Source: Gammaproteobacteria bacterium
GTDB taxonomy: Bacteria > Pseudomonadota > Gammaproteobacteria > Granulosicoccales > Granulosicoccaceae
Length of the DNA stretch: 20,376 nucleotides
Direction of reading: 5' to 3'
Assembly (NCBI GenBank): GCA_019634245.1
Contig: JAHQVR010000037.1
Span: 1-20,376 of the forward strand
Shown here: in pieces, positions 13,571 through 20,376 of the stretch
Numbering within the stretch: the stretch's first letter is position 1
Layout of the letters: every line of letters starts with the position of its first letter
The notes under the pieces: model-generated
The model's input: only the letters and a program-made list of their open reading frames with translations
What the model was told of the DNA's origin: nothing
Database searches by the model: none
Made by a program: the position numbers and the translations under genes

Positions 13571-13583
13571 CTTGCAACCCATA

Positions 13584-14312
13584 ATGGGCTTATTTCTCAG
13601 CATCTTATTGTATGTTGGCCTTTTGGTCCTTGTTTTGGGTGTTGGTCGCAAAGTATTTATTTATGCCAGAACGCCCGCTCCATTAAAGATACCTACTACG
13701 CCGGCGCCTACTACCCATGCCGGTGTGGTAGGGCGTATGTTCCGGGAAGTGGTTTTTTTCGAAAGTTTATTTAAGGCGTCAAAGTGGGCCTGGATATTTG
13801 GCTGGTTGTTCCATGCTGGTTTGTTTTTTGTACTGTTGACACACCTACGTTATTTCACTGAACCGGTATGGTGGTGGGTGGCGCTGATCGCGCCCTTTAG
13901 TAAGTACGCTGGCTTGGCTATGGTCATTGGCTTGGCAGGTCTGTTGGCCAGACGATTTTTTGTCGACCGGGTGCGTTACATATCTGCCCCTTCTGACTAT
14001 CTGATGCTTATATTTCTGTTAGCCATCGCCGGTAGTGGCTTGTTGATGAGGTTTTTCCTACATACCGATATCATTAGTTTAAAACAGTTTGCGCTTTCGT
14101 TAACAGCATTGGCGCCGCGCAATGTGCAAGGGAATTGGGTGTTGTATTTGCACTTGGTTTTGGTGGCCCTATTGTTGATTGTTTTTCCCTTTTCGAAATT
14201 ATTACATGCACCAGGTTTGTTTTTTAGTCCATCCAGAAATCAAGTGGACAACCCTCGGGAACGTCGACACATAGCTCCTTGGGCCAAGAAGTCAGAGAAA
14301 AATCATGGCTAA
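13584..14312 (+). CDS. dsrM: DsrM, membrane cytochrome b subunit of DsrMKJOP
   Basis: DsrM, 242 residues from the ATG at 13584; an in-frame TTG at 13572 is less likely. It is a NarI-like dihaem b membrane subunit that exchanges electrons between quinone and DsrK. About five hydrophobic segments are visible (roughly 2-26, 68-90, 96-122, 138-158, 184-206). Haem-ligand candidates are His77, His87, His160, His190 and His208, all near segment ends. The C-terminal tail is basic and cytoplasmic. Its stop overlaps the dsrK start by eight bases, and no good Shine-Dalgarno is present, so its translation may depend on upstream dsrC. Confidence 0.93.
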   Translation: MGLFLSILLYVGLLVLVLGVGRKVFIYARTPAPLKIPTTPAPTTHAGVVGRMFREVVFFESLFKASKWAWIFGWLFHAGLFFVLLTHLRYFTEPVWWWVALIAPFSKYAGLAMVIGLAGLLARRFFVDRVRYISAPSDYLMLIFLLAIAGSGLLMRFFLHTDIISLKQFALSLTALAPRNVQGNWVLYLHLVLVALLLIVFPFSKLLHAPGLFFSPSRNQVDNPRERRHIAPWAKKSEKNHG

Positions 14313-15804
14313 ACCGCCAGAGTTTGACATCCCGGAACTGTCTGATTTTCTGAATGTGCCTACAGTCACCGAAGATACTATGGCGCATAGCCAACCCTAC
14401 GTTGCCAAAGAGGTTCATCAGGAAGCATTAGGTTTCCCCGGTGAGTTAGTCGATGATTGGCAAAATGTCGCAGTGGCTAAGTTGGGAGAGCTTACGCGTA
14501 AATACCGTGGCCTTCAGGTGTACTTAGATTCTTGCGTTAAGTGTGGTGCTTGCACAGATAAGTGTCACTATTACTTGGGCACCTCTGATCCTAAAAACAT
14601 GCCCGTGGCTCGTCAGGATTTGCTGCGCCAAGTGTATCGACGCTATTACACAGTAGCCGGCAAATACTTTCCCAAACTGGTCGGTGCAAAAGACTTAACC
14701 GAAGACGTATTGGACGATTGGTACAAGTATTACCACCAGTGCTCACAATGCCGCCGCTGTTCCGTGTACTGCCCCTATGGTATCGATACCGCTGAAGTTT
14801 CCATGGCGGCACGAGAAATCATGGACACAGTGGGTAAGGGCCAGAAATACTGTAATGAAATCATTGGCAAGGTGCACAAGTTAGGTAACAACCTGGGCCT
14901 GCCTGAGCCGGCACTGGCAGATACGCTAGAAGGGCTGGAGGAGGACGTCGAAGAGGAGACTGGTGTCACCGTCAGGTTCCCACTGGATGTTAAGGGCGCT
15001 GACGTGCTTCTGGTAACGCCCTCGGCTGATTTTTTTGCAGAGCCACATATCGATGGTCTTATCGGTTATGCAAAAGTATTTCATCAGGCTGGGCTTAGCT
15101 GGACTATTTCATCGCATGCCTCTGAAGCTGCAAACTTTGGTTTGTTTATCGGTAGCTACGATAATATGCAAAAAGTCGCGCTGCGAATCCGTGAAGCTGC
15201 TTTAGAACTCGGTGTTAAACGAATCGTTTTTGGTGAGTGTGGGCATGCATGGCGCGTGGGTTACAGCTTTTTAAATACACTAGCAGGGCCTTTCGATTTT
15301 CTCGATCCCGCCTATCCTGTACCCCAACACATTGTCGAAGTGACTCACGATCTAATTCAACAAGGAAGGCTGAAGCTTGATCCGGAGGCCAATGACGACA
15401 AGCGTGTCACCTTTCACGATTCATGTAATGTGGCTCGCGCTTCGCGCATGGGTGATAAAGCGGGCGGACAATTTACGCTACCACGGGAAGTAATACAGGC
15501 CTCTTGCAACCACTTTTTTGATATGCCGTCAGGCACTATCGGCGAGGCCACGTTTTGTTGTGGTGGCGGAGGCGGTTTACTTACCGATGATCTTGTTGAG
15601 CTGCGTGTCAAGGGGGCTCTTCCACGGATGCAAGCCTTGAAAGACGTCAATGATCAGCACCAAATTACGCACATGGCGGCTATTTGCGCCATTTGCAAAA
15701 GTCAGTTTTCTAAAGTGTTTCCCTATTATGGCTTCCGGATGGATCAAATCATCAGCGTTCATCAGCTGGTGGGAGATGCGTTGGTGCTAGGGAACAATCA
15801 CTAA
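14305..15804 (+). CDS. dsrK: DsrK, HdrD-like iron-sulfur subunit of DsrMKJOP
   Basis: DsrK, 499 residues, the cytoplasmic catalytic subunit thought to act on the DsrC disulfide or trisulfide; it is related to heterodisulfide reductase HdrD. Two [4Fe-4S] motifs are complete: C77-x2-C80-x2-C83-x3-C87 and C146-x2-C149-x2-C152-x3-C156-P. The C-terminal half carries the CCG-type cysteines for the special catalytic cluster: Cys312 in GECGHAW, Cys374 in HDSCNVAR, Cys418-Cys419 in FCCGGGGGL, and Cys461/Cys464 in CAICKSQF. It has no membrane segment and anchors through DsrM. The start overlaps the dsrM stop by eight bases. Confidence 0.96.
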   Translation: MAKPPEFDIPELSDFLNVPTVTEDTMAHSQPYVAKEVHQEALGFPGELVDDWQNVAVAKLGELTRKYRGLQVYLDSCVKCGACTDKCHYYLGTSDPKNMPVARQDLLRQVYRRYYTVAGKYFPKLVGAKDLTEDVLDDWYKYYHQCSQCRRCSVYCPYGIDTAEVSMAAREIMDTVGKGQKYCNEIIGKVHKLGNNLGLPEPALADTLEGLEEDVEEETGVTVRFPLDVKGADVLLVTPSADFFAEPHIDGLIGYAKVFHQAGLSWTISSHASEAANFGLFIGSYDNMQKVALRIREAALELGVKRIVFGECGHAWRVGYSFLNTLAGPFDFLDPAYPVPQHIVEVTHDLIQQGRLKLDPEANDDKRVTFHDSCNVARASRMGDKAGGQFTLPREVIQASCNHFFDMPSGTIGEATFCCGGGGGLLTDDLVELRVKGALPRMQALKDVNDQHQITHMAAICAICKSQFSKVFPYYGFRMDQIISVHQLVGDALVLGNNH

Positions 15805-15813
15805 ACCGAATTT

Positions 15814-15820
15814 GGGGGAG
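15814..15820 (+). promoter_or_regulatory. ribosome binding site that decides the dsrL GTG start
   Basis: GGGGGAG lies eight bases before the GTG at 15829. The ATG at 15822 is out of frame and too close to this site, so the GTG is the probable start. Confidence 0.6.
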
Positions 15821-15828
15821 AATGTTCA

Positions 15829-17787
15829 GTGGGTACTCCATGGAGTAAAACGCATAATTTTGAAAACCACACATTTCGCAAATATAAAGATGGCGACCAT
15901 AAGTGGAAGCGATGGACCGAACAAATATTTGTGGCTGATGAATCCCACAAATGTCCCACCTATGTCAATCGGACTCCTCCTTGTCAAGGCAGTTGTCCGT
16001 CAGGTGAGGATATACGCGGTTGGCTACAAATTGCGCGAGGGGTAGAGAAAGCGCCGGATGGTCAGACTTGGCAGGAGTACGCGTTTCGCCGGTCGACTGA
16101 TGCAAACCCTTTTCCTTCACAAATGGGTCGTGTGTGTCCAGCGCCCTGTGAAGCTGGTTGCAATCGTAATGATGTGGATGATTTCGTAGGAATTAATGCC
16201 GTTGAACAATACATTGGCGATACAGCCACCGAGCAGGGTTTCTCGTTCGAAGCGCCTGAGATAACGTCGGACAAAAAAATAGCCATCATCGGTGGTGGGC
16301 CTGCTGGAATGGCTGCGGCCTACCAACTTAGACGAAAAGGCTATGCGAGCACAGTATTTGATGAGCATGAAGAGCTCGGGGGAATGATGCGATACGGTAT
16401 TCCGGGATACCGAACCCCAAGAGAACATCTCGATGCTGAAATTAACCGCATACTGGATATGGGCCACATCGCGCTAAAGCTCGGAGTCAGAGTTGGGCGA
16501 GATATTTCATTGGACGAAATTGATGCCGAATACGATGCTGTGCTATGGGCAGTGGGTTGTCAAACTGGACGAGGTTTACCGGTTGAAGGGGGGGATGCTC
16601 CGAATTGCGTTAGCGGTGTTAAGTTTCTAGAGGCTTTCAATACTGGGCGATTACAGGTGGCAACCGACAAAGTGGTTTGTGTCGGCGGCGGTGACACCTC
16701 CATTGACGTGGTATCCGTGGCTAGACGTCTTGGCAAGATACAAAAAATCAATGCGCTGGAACGCCCAGAGTTGGTTGTGCATGGACATGTTGCTCACGAC
16801 GCTGCTATGGCTGCTTCTCGTAGCGGGGCGGAGGTTACTCTTACTTCCTTACTTCCGAGAACCGCCATGACAGCCGCTGAGCATGAGGTTCATGATGCAC
16901 TGACTGAAGGGGTCACCATTATGAATGGTGTTATGCCAACCAAGGTTGTTACCGATGATAGTGGTCGAGCTGTTGCACTGGTTCTCAGTGAATGCACCAT
17001 CGAAGATGATGGGCGACCAGTACCGATCGAAGGCACGGAGCAAACCTTAGAGGCCGACCTAATTGTGTCTGCCATAGGTCAAGGTGGCAATTTAGAAGGG
17101 CTGGAAGCTTTGGACAACGGCAAAGGGTTAATCGACTGCGATGCTTACTATCAAGTCACCGATCGACCTGGTCATTTTGTAGCGGGCGATATTATTCGAC
17201 CCCATCTACTCACAACAGCTATCGGCCAGGCCCGAGTTGCTGCCAACACTATTGATCTATTTCTACAAGGAAAGAGTCAGGAGAAAAGACCGAAGGTAGA
17301 CGTACAGCACTTTGATTTGATGGAAAAACTCAAAGAATCTAAATTGCCACCTGCGCCTTATGATAGCCAAGAAACCTGGGCTACGGACAGCTCTGAGTTT
17401 GCAGTGCACAATTATGAAGATCGATCAGCCCAGGAAATTATCGCCGCTGACGAACTGTTTATGGGGCATTGGAAAGAAGAGGATCGCCAAAAACGCGAAG
17501 AGAATGTCCCGGAGGGAGATCAGGTGCTCGGTCACTTTAAAGAGCGTATGGTCAAACTCACAGAGGAACAAGCCGTCGCTGAAGCAGGGCGATGTATGAG
17601 TTGTGGTCTTTGCTTTGAATGCGACAACTGTGTGATTTATTGTCCCCAAGATGCAGTATTTCGGGTTAAGAAAGACAAGAGTACAACCGGTCGCTATGTT
17701 GATACAGATTACACCAAGTGTATCGGTTGCCATATTTGTGCCGATGTATGTCCCTCCGGCTATATCGATATGGGAATGGGGCATTAG
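15829..17787 (+). CDS. dsrL: DsrL, iron-sulfur flavoprotein NAD(P)H:acceptor oxidoreductase
   Basis: DsrL, 652 residues, starting at GTG. It belongs to the GltD-like flavoproteins and links DsrAB to NAD(P)H; it is essential for sulfur oxidation in Allochromatium. The N-terminal iron-sulfur part has cysteines 42, 52, 56, 103, 107 and 111 (PCQGSCPSGED, CPAPCEAGC). The FAD fingerprint GGGPAG is at 155-160, and the second nucleotide-binding fingerprint GGGDTS is at 286-291. AIGQ (415-418) and VAGDI (451-455) close the flavin domain. The C-terminal ferredoxin region has cysteines 589, 592, 595, 598, 601 and 605, then C631-x2-C634-x2-C637-x3-C641-P. Two extra cysteines in CMSCGLCFECDNCVIYC are worth noting. 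It sits between dsrK and dsrJ as in other oxidisers and marks the oxidative type. Confidence 0.96.
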   Translation: MGTPWSKTHNFENHTFRKYKDGDHKWKRWTEQIFVADESHKCPTYVNRTPPCQGSCPSGEDIRGWLQIARGVEKAPDGQTWQEYAFRRSTDANPFPSQMGRVCPAPCEAGCNRNDVDDFVGINAVEQYIGDTATEQGFSFEAPEITSDKKIAIIGGGPAGMAAAYQLRRKGYASTVFDEHEELGGMMRYGIPGYRTPREHLDAEINRILDMGHIALKLGVRVGRDISLDEIDAEYDAVLWAVGCQTGRGLPVEGGDAPNCVSGVKFLEAFNTGRLQVATDKVVCVGGGDTSIDVVSVARRLGKIQKINALERPELVVHGHVAHDAAMAASRSGAEVTLTSLLPRTAMTAAEHEVHDALTEGVTIMNGVMPTKVVTDDSGRAVALVLSECTIEDDGRPVPIEGTEQTLEADLIVSAIGQGGNLEGLEALDNGKGLIDCDAYYQVTDRPGHFVAGDIIRPHLLTTAIGQARVAANTIDLFLQGKSQEKRPKVDVQHFDLMEKLKESKLPPAPYDSQETWATDSSEFAVHNYEDRSAQEIIAADELFMGHWKEEDRQKREENVPEGDQVLGHFKERMVKLTEEQAVAEAGRCMSCGLCFECDNCVIYCPQDAVFRVKKDKSTTGRYVDTDYTKCIGCHICADVCPSGYIDMGMGH

Positions 17788-17790
17788 ACA

Positions 17791-18306
17791 GTGACCCGGC
17801 AAAACACACAGCGTAGAAGTGTTATACGTGTGTTCAGTCTGGCTGTTCTGTCCCTGGTCACTCTGTTTACAGGTTGGTTTGCAATAGCAGGAGACAACGG
17901 CCCTGTGATTCCTAAAGCTAAAGGCGAGCAATGCGTCGCCGAAACGGATTTTATGCGCCGCAATCATATGCGCCTGCTAGTTCATCAGCGAGACGAAACT
18001 GTCATCAAGGGTATCCGTGAAGAGCCTTTCAGCTTAGTGGAATGTATCGATTGTCACGTACAAACAAACAATGAAGGAGAACCGATTCGGGTAGATGCGC
18101 AAGGTCAATTTTGCCAAAGCTGCCACGACTTTGCTGCTGTGAAAATTGATTGTTTTGGTTGTCACGCGGCGATTCCTGATGATTCTGATACTGCCGCACT
18201 AGAGCTAGATAAGGAGCAGTCTCATTACGCTCATCTGAGCGCGCAAGCCTTTAATCATTTAATCGACCACTTCGCGAATGCCAAAGTTCCCTCAACCGAT
18301 GACTGA
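17791..18306 (+). CDS. dsrJ: DsrJ, periplasmic trihaem cytochrome c of DsrMKJOP
   Basis: DsrJ, 171 residues, starting at GTG three bases after the dsrL stop. A hydrophobic segment (about 11-33) is a signal peptide or uncleaved anchor. Three haem c motifs are present: CIDCH (85-89), CQSCH (108-112) and CFGCH (121-125). Cys48, in GEQCVAETDFMRRNHM, matches the conserved cysteine that gives one haem its unusual His/Cys ligation in Allochromatium (Cys46 there). His59 and other histidines nearby can be the remaining ligands. The protein is somewhat longer than the Allochromatium one, mainly through an acidic, histidine-bearing C-terminal tail (129-171). Confidence 0.94.
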   Translation: MTRQNTQRRSVIRVFSLAVLSLVTLFTGWFAIAGDNGPVIPKAKGEQCVAETDFMRRNHMRLLVHQRDETVIKGIREEPFSLVECIDCHVQTNNEGEPIRVDAQGQFCQSCHDFAAVKIDCFGCHAAIPDDSDTAALELDKEQSHYAHLSAQAFNHLIDHFANAKVPSTDD

Positions 18307-19066
18307 TTCCGACAGATCAGCACAAGCTCGACGACGGTTTCTCAAAGGAATTGGCGCGCTGGGTGCTTCCGCTGTGGTTTCTTCGGCGACCGTAGTTGAA
18401 CTAAATGCTCAAAGTGACAGCGATCTAAACACCAATCCGAGCACCGGTGTAACCAGCGCTCAGCGTTGGGGGCTGTATATTGACACTGACAAATGCTCTA
18501 CCGGCTGTGACGCCTGTGTTAGAGGTTGCAATGAAGAGCACCGATTAGAAAGCACTGGGAATAAAGACACTGACGCCCAGTGGATTCGCAAGTTGGATTT
18601 AAAAGATAAGCTTACTGGCAAATTGTCCTCACTTCCCATGATGTGCCAACACTGCGATTCCGCTCCCTGTGTCGATGTCTGCCCTACGGGCGCTTCGTTC
18701 AAACGAGCAGACGGGGTTGTTTTAGTGAATAAACACACCTGTATCGGTTGTCGGTATTGCATGATGGCTTGTCCATTCAAAGCCCGTTCCTTCATACATG
18801 AAACCCTGAGTAATCAAAAATCCATCGCTCCTCGCGGAAAAGGAACCGTAGAGAGTTGCACGCTGTGTGTTCACAGAATTGACGCTGGCGGAAATCAGCA
18901 GACTGCGTGTGCAGATGCATGTACGGCAGAAGGGTACAACGCCATCGTTTTTGGGGATTTGAACGACCCGGAAAGCCAGATCTCGAAAAAACTATCGCAA
19001 GAAGGCGGTTTGCAGGTACGTGCTGACTTAGAACTCAATACTGGCGTACGTTACAAGCAGTTCTGA
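18299..19066 (+). CDS. dsrO: DsrO, periplasmic four-cluster ferredoxin subunit of DsrMKJOP
   Basis: DsrO, 255 residues with the ATG at 18299. An upstream in-frame ATG at 18278 would add seven residues. I prefer 18299 because it gives the same eight-base overlap seen at dsrM/dsrK and dsrP/dsrN, although neither start has a Shine-Dalgarno. A twin-arginine signal ARRRFLKGIGALGASA (10-25) sends the folded protein to the periplasm. Four [4Fe-4S] cysteine groups are seen: 66/70/73/77, 116/119/124/128, 148/151/154/158 and 187/190/204/208. It passes electrons between DsrJ and DsrP. The ending GDLNDPESQISKKL is usual for this ferredoxin family. Confidence 0.95.
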   Translation: MTDSDRSAQARRRFLKGIGALGASAVVSSATVVELNAQSDSDLNTNPSTGVTSAQRWGLYIDTDKCSTGCDACVRGCNEEHRLESTGNKDTDAQWIRKLDLKDKLTGKLSSLPMMCQHCDSAPCVDVCPTGASFKRADGVVLVNKHTCIGCRYCMMACPFKARSFIHETLSNQKSIAPRGKGTVESCTLCVHRIDAGGNQQTACADACTAEGYNAIVFGDLNDPESQISKKLSQEGGLQVRADLELNTGVRYKQF

Positions 19067-19076
19067 GTATGTCACG

Positions 19077-20282
19077 ATGAAACACACTCCAGTTTACGAT
19101 AATACGCCTTACACCACGTTAAAGCCCAAGTCGGCTAGTTATTTTCTGTTGCTCATGGTCGCGTTGGTTCTTGCGATTGCCGGGTTGTATGCTGCGTATA
19201 CCATGGAGCACGCTGGTCACCACATTACCGGTATGAACAACCATGTTGTTTGGGGTTTACCGCATGTGTTCGCGGTGTCTTTAATCGTGGCGGCTTCGGG
19301 AGCTCTAAACGGCGCATCATTGTCTTCGGTTTTTGGAAATGATGTCTACAAACCTTTTGCCAGGCTCTCGATACTACTGGCGGTGTCATTGCTCCTTGGC
19401 GGTTTAATGGTGTTGGTTCTCGATTTAGGCAGGCCAGACCGTCTCGCGGTGGCTATGACTCACTATAACTTCAGATCGATATTTACTTGGAATATTTTCC
19501 TCTACACCGGATTTATTGCGATAAGCGTTTTATATTTGTGGGTGTTGATGGAACGAAGGATGAATCGCTATGTTCGAAGTGTTGGATCCTTTGCTTTCGC
19601 ATGGCGACTAATACTAACTACAGCAACCGGTAGTATCTTTGGGTTTCTAGTGGGTCGCAACGCGTTGGATTCTGCGCTCTTAGCACCACTCTTCATCGCG
19701 CTGTCATTAGTCATGGGTACGGCAATACTCGCTTTGGTGTTAACGACAACCTTACGCTGGAAGAAAAAAACGATTGAGTCTATTGTGGTTGAATCACTGG
19801 AGAAGTTATTGCTGTGGTTTCTATTAGCATTATTGTATTTCTCAGTGGTGCACCACTTAACCAATCTCTATGCTGCGGAGCATCGGGCAAGTGAGCGTTT
19901 CACGCTGACTGGTGGGTTGGCAGGTATTTTCTGGCTTGGGCACGTGGTTATGGGTCTTCTGGTGCCCATTGGGATAATTGTGCTAGCTGCCATCAAGACG
20001 GCGGTTCATCGATTGCTGGCTGTGAGCATCCTGGCTTTGCTCGGAGGAGGAACTTTGGTATATGCCATCATTATTGGTTCCCAGAGTACTCCCCAACGCC
20101 TGTTCCCTGGTCATATCATTGTGGCGAGCGAATTCGGAGATGCCGGATTTGATGTATACAGTGCCACTATCTGGGAGTGGGGGCTTGGAATCGCCGGTGT
20201 GGCAGTTGCCATACTGATTTATACGTTGTCGATGCGAGTGCTAGCCTCGATGCCCGAACAGACGTCTTCCCTGAATGGCTAG
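19077..20282 (+). CDS. dsrP: DsrP, NrfD-like integral membrane subunit of DsrMKJOP
   Basis: DsrP, 401 residues, a NrfD/PsrC-family quinone-interacting membrane protein that pairs with DsrO. About ten hydrophobic segments are visible, the first at roughly 22-42. The family motif LDLGRPDR lies after the third segment and is followed by FRSIFTWNIFLYTGF. Late features are SVVHHLTNLYAAEH and the LFPGHIIVASEFGDAG stretch before the last segment. It starts 10 bases after the dsrO stop. Its stop overlaps the start of the next gene by eight bases, which supports an operon continuing past the window. Confidence 0.94.
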   Translation: MKHTPVYDNTPYTTLKPKSASYFLLLMVALVLAIAGLYAAYTMEHAGHHITGMNNHVVWGLPHVFAVSLIVAASGALNGASLSSVFGNDVYKPFARLSILLAVSLLLGGLMVLVLDLGRPDRLAVAMTHYNFRSIFTWNIFLYTGFIAISVLYLWVLMERRMNRYVRSVGSFAFAWRLILTTATGSIFGFLVGRNALDSALLAPLFIALSLVMGTAILALVLTTTLRWKKKTIESIVVESLEKLLLWFLLALLYFSVVHHLTNLYAAEHRASERFTLTGGLAGIFWLGHVVMGLLVPIGIIVLAAIKTAVHRLLAVSILALLGGGTLVYAIIIGSQSTPQRLFPGHIIVASEFGDAGFDVYSATIWEWGLGIAGVAVAILIYTLSMRVLASMPEQTSSLNG

Positions 20283-20376
20283 CGCATCCGAGGGCCTCGG
20301 TCATAAAGGATTTTTCATCTCAGCACCCTGGCGATCGAGTGGGAAGACGATCGTGACCATTGGGCTAGCTGCGGCA
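20275..20376 (+). CDS. dsrN: DsrN, sirohaem amidase (cobyrinic acid a,c-diamide synthase-like), 5' part only
   Basis: The first 34 codons of a gene cut by the window edge. The translation holds GFFISAPWRSSGKTIVTIGL, the N-terminal strand and P-loop of the CobB/CbiA family, with SSGKT binding ATP. DsrN is the member found directly after dsrP in Allochromatium and is thought to amidate sirohaem to sirohaem amide for DsrAB. The ATG overlaps the dsrP stop by eight bases. The short visible part could also come from a true cobalamin enzyme, but position favours DsrN. Confidence 0.85.
   Translation, partial: MASASEGLGHKGFFISAPWRSSGKTIVTIGLAAA

Noticed and set aside
17425..17967. 180-codon minus-strand open frame over the dsrL/dsrJ junction
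   Set aside because: It lies opposite the DsrL ferredoxin cysteines and the DsrJ start, both clearly coding on the plus strand.
9601..20376. Dissimilatory sulfate-reduction locus
   Set aside because: dsrEFH and dsrL are typical of sulfur oxidisers, and dsrD, the usual neighbour in reducers, is absent.

Overview
The window carries a reverse-type dissimilatory sulfite reductase (rDsr) locus of a sulfur-oxidising bacterium, most likely a gammaproteobacterium. The evidence is gene content and order: dsrA-dsrB-dsrE-dsrF-dsrH-dsrC-dsrM-dsrK-dsrL-dsrJ-dsrO-dsrP, followed by the first 34 codons of dsrN at the right edge. dsrEFH together with dsrL marks the oxidative (sulfur-storing or thiosulfate/sulfide-oxidising) form of the pathway rather than sulfate respiration. 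I cannot name a species.

Layout. Positions 1-306 have no convincing gene and hold a 9-bp tandem repeat array (about 21-137). Next, on the plus strand, come a lipoprotein esterase of the PHB-depolymerase/feruloyl-esterase type (307-1302) with a terminator behind it, a methanethiol oxidase (SBP56 family, 1647-3047), and a histidine-containing polytopic membrane protein (3088-3771). Positions 7247-3907 hold a compact five-gene minus-strand operon: a TauD-like Fe(II)/2-oxoglutarate dioxygenase, a 65-residue unknown protein, a Cas6/Cmx6-like protein, a NirD-like Rieske ferredoxin and a TrpD2-like phosphoribosyltransferase relative. No CRISPR array or other cas gene is visible. A divergent promoter region separates this operon from a plus-strand pair, a dihaem cytochrome c (7438-8127) and a Sel1-repeat protein (8140-8592). 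An unrecognised 243-residue helical protein (9382-8651) is divergent from dsrA. The rDsr operon fills 9601 to the end.

How the genes fit together. Family knowledge of rDsr: DsrEFH passes persulfide sulfur to DsrC. DsrAB releases it as sulfite, with DsrL acting as an NAD(P)H-linked iron-sulfur flavoprotein. DsrMKJOP moves electrons across the membrane using the DsrC C-terminal cysteines. DsrN amidates sirohaem. The methanethiol oxidase would release sulfide, which could feed this pathway, and the dihaem cytochrome could accept electrons in the periplasm.

The least explained part is the five-gene dioxygenase/Cas6-like/Rieske/TrpD2-like operon. Its combination of an RNA-binding fold, a possible nucleic-acid-binding fold and two iron-redox proteins looks like an undescribed system. 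A function in RNA or nucleotide chemistry is inference only.
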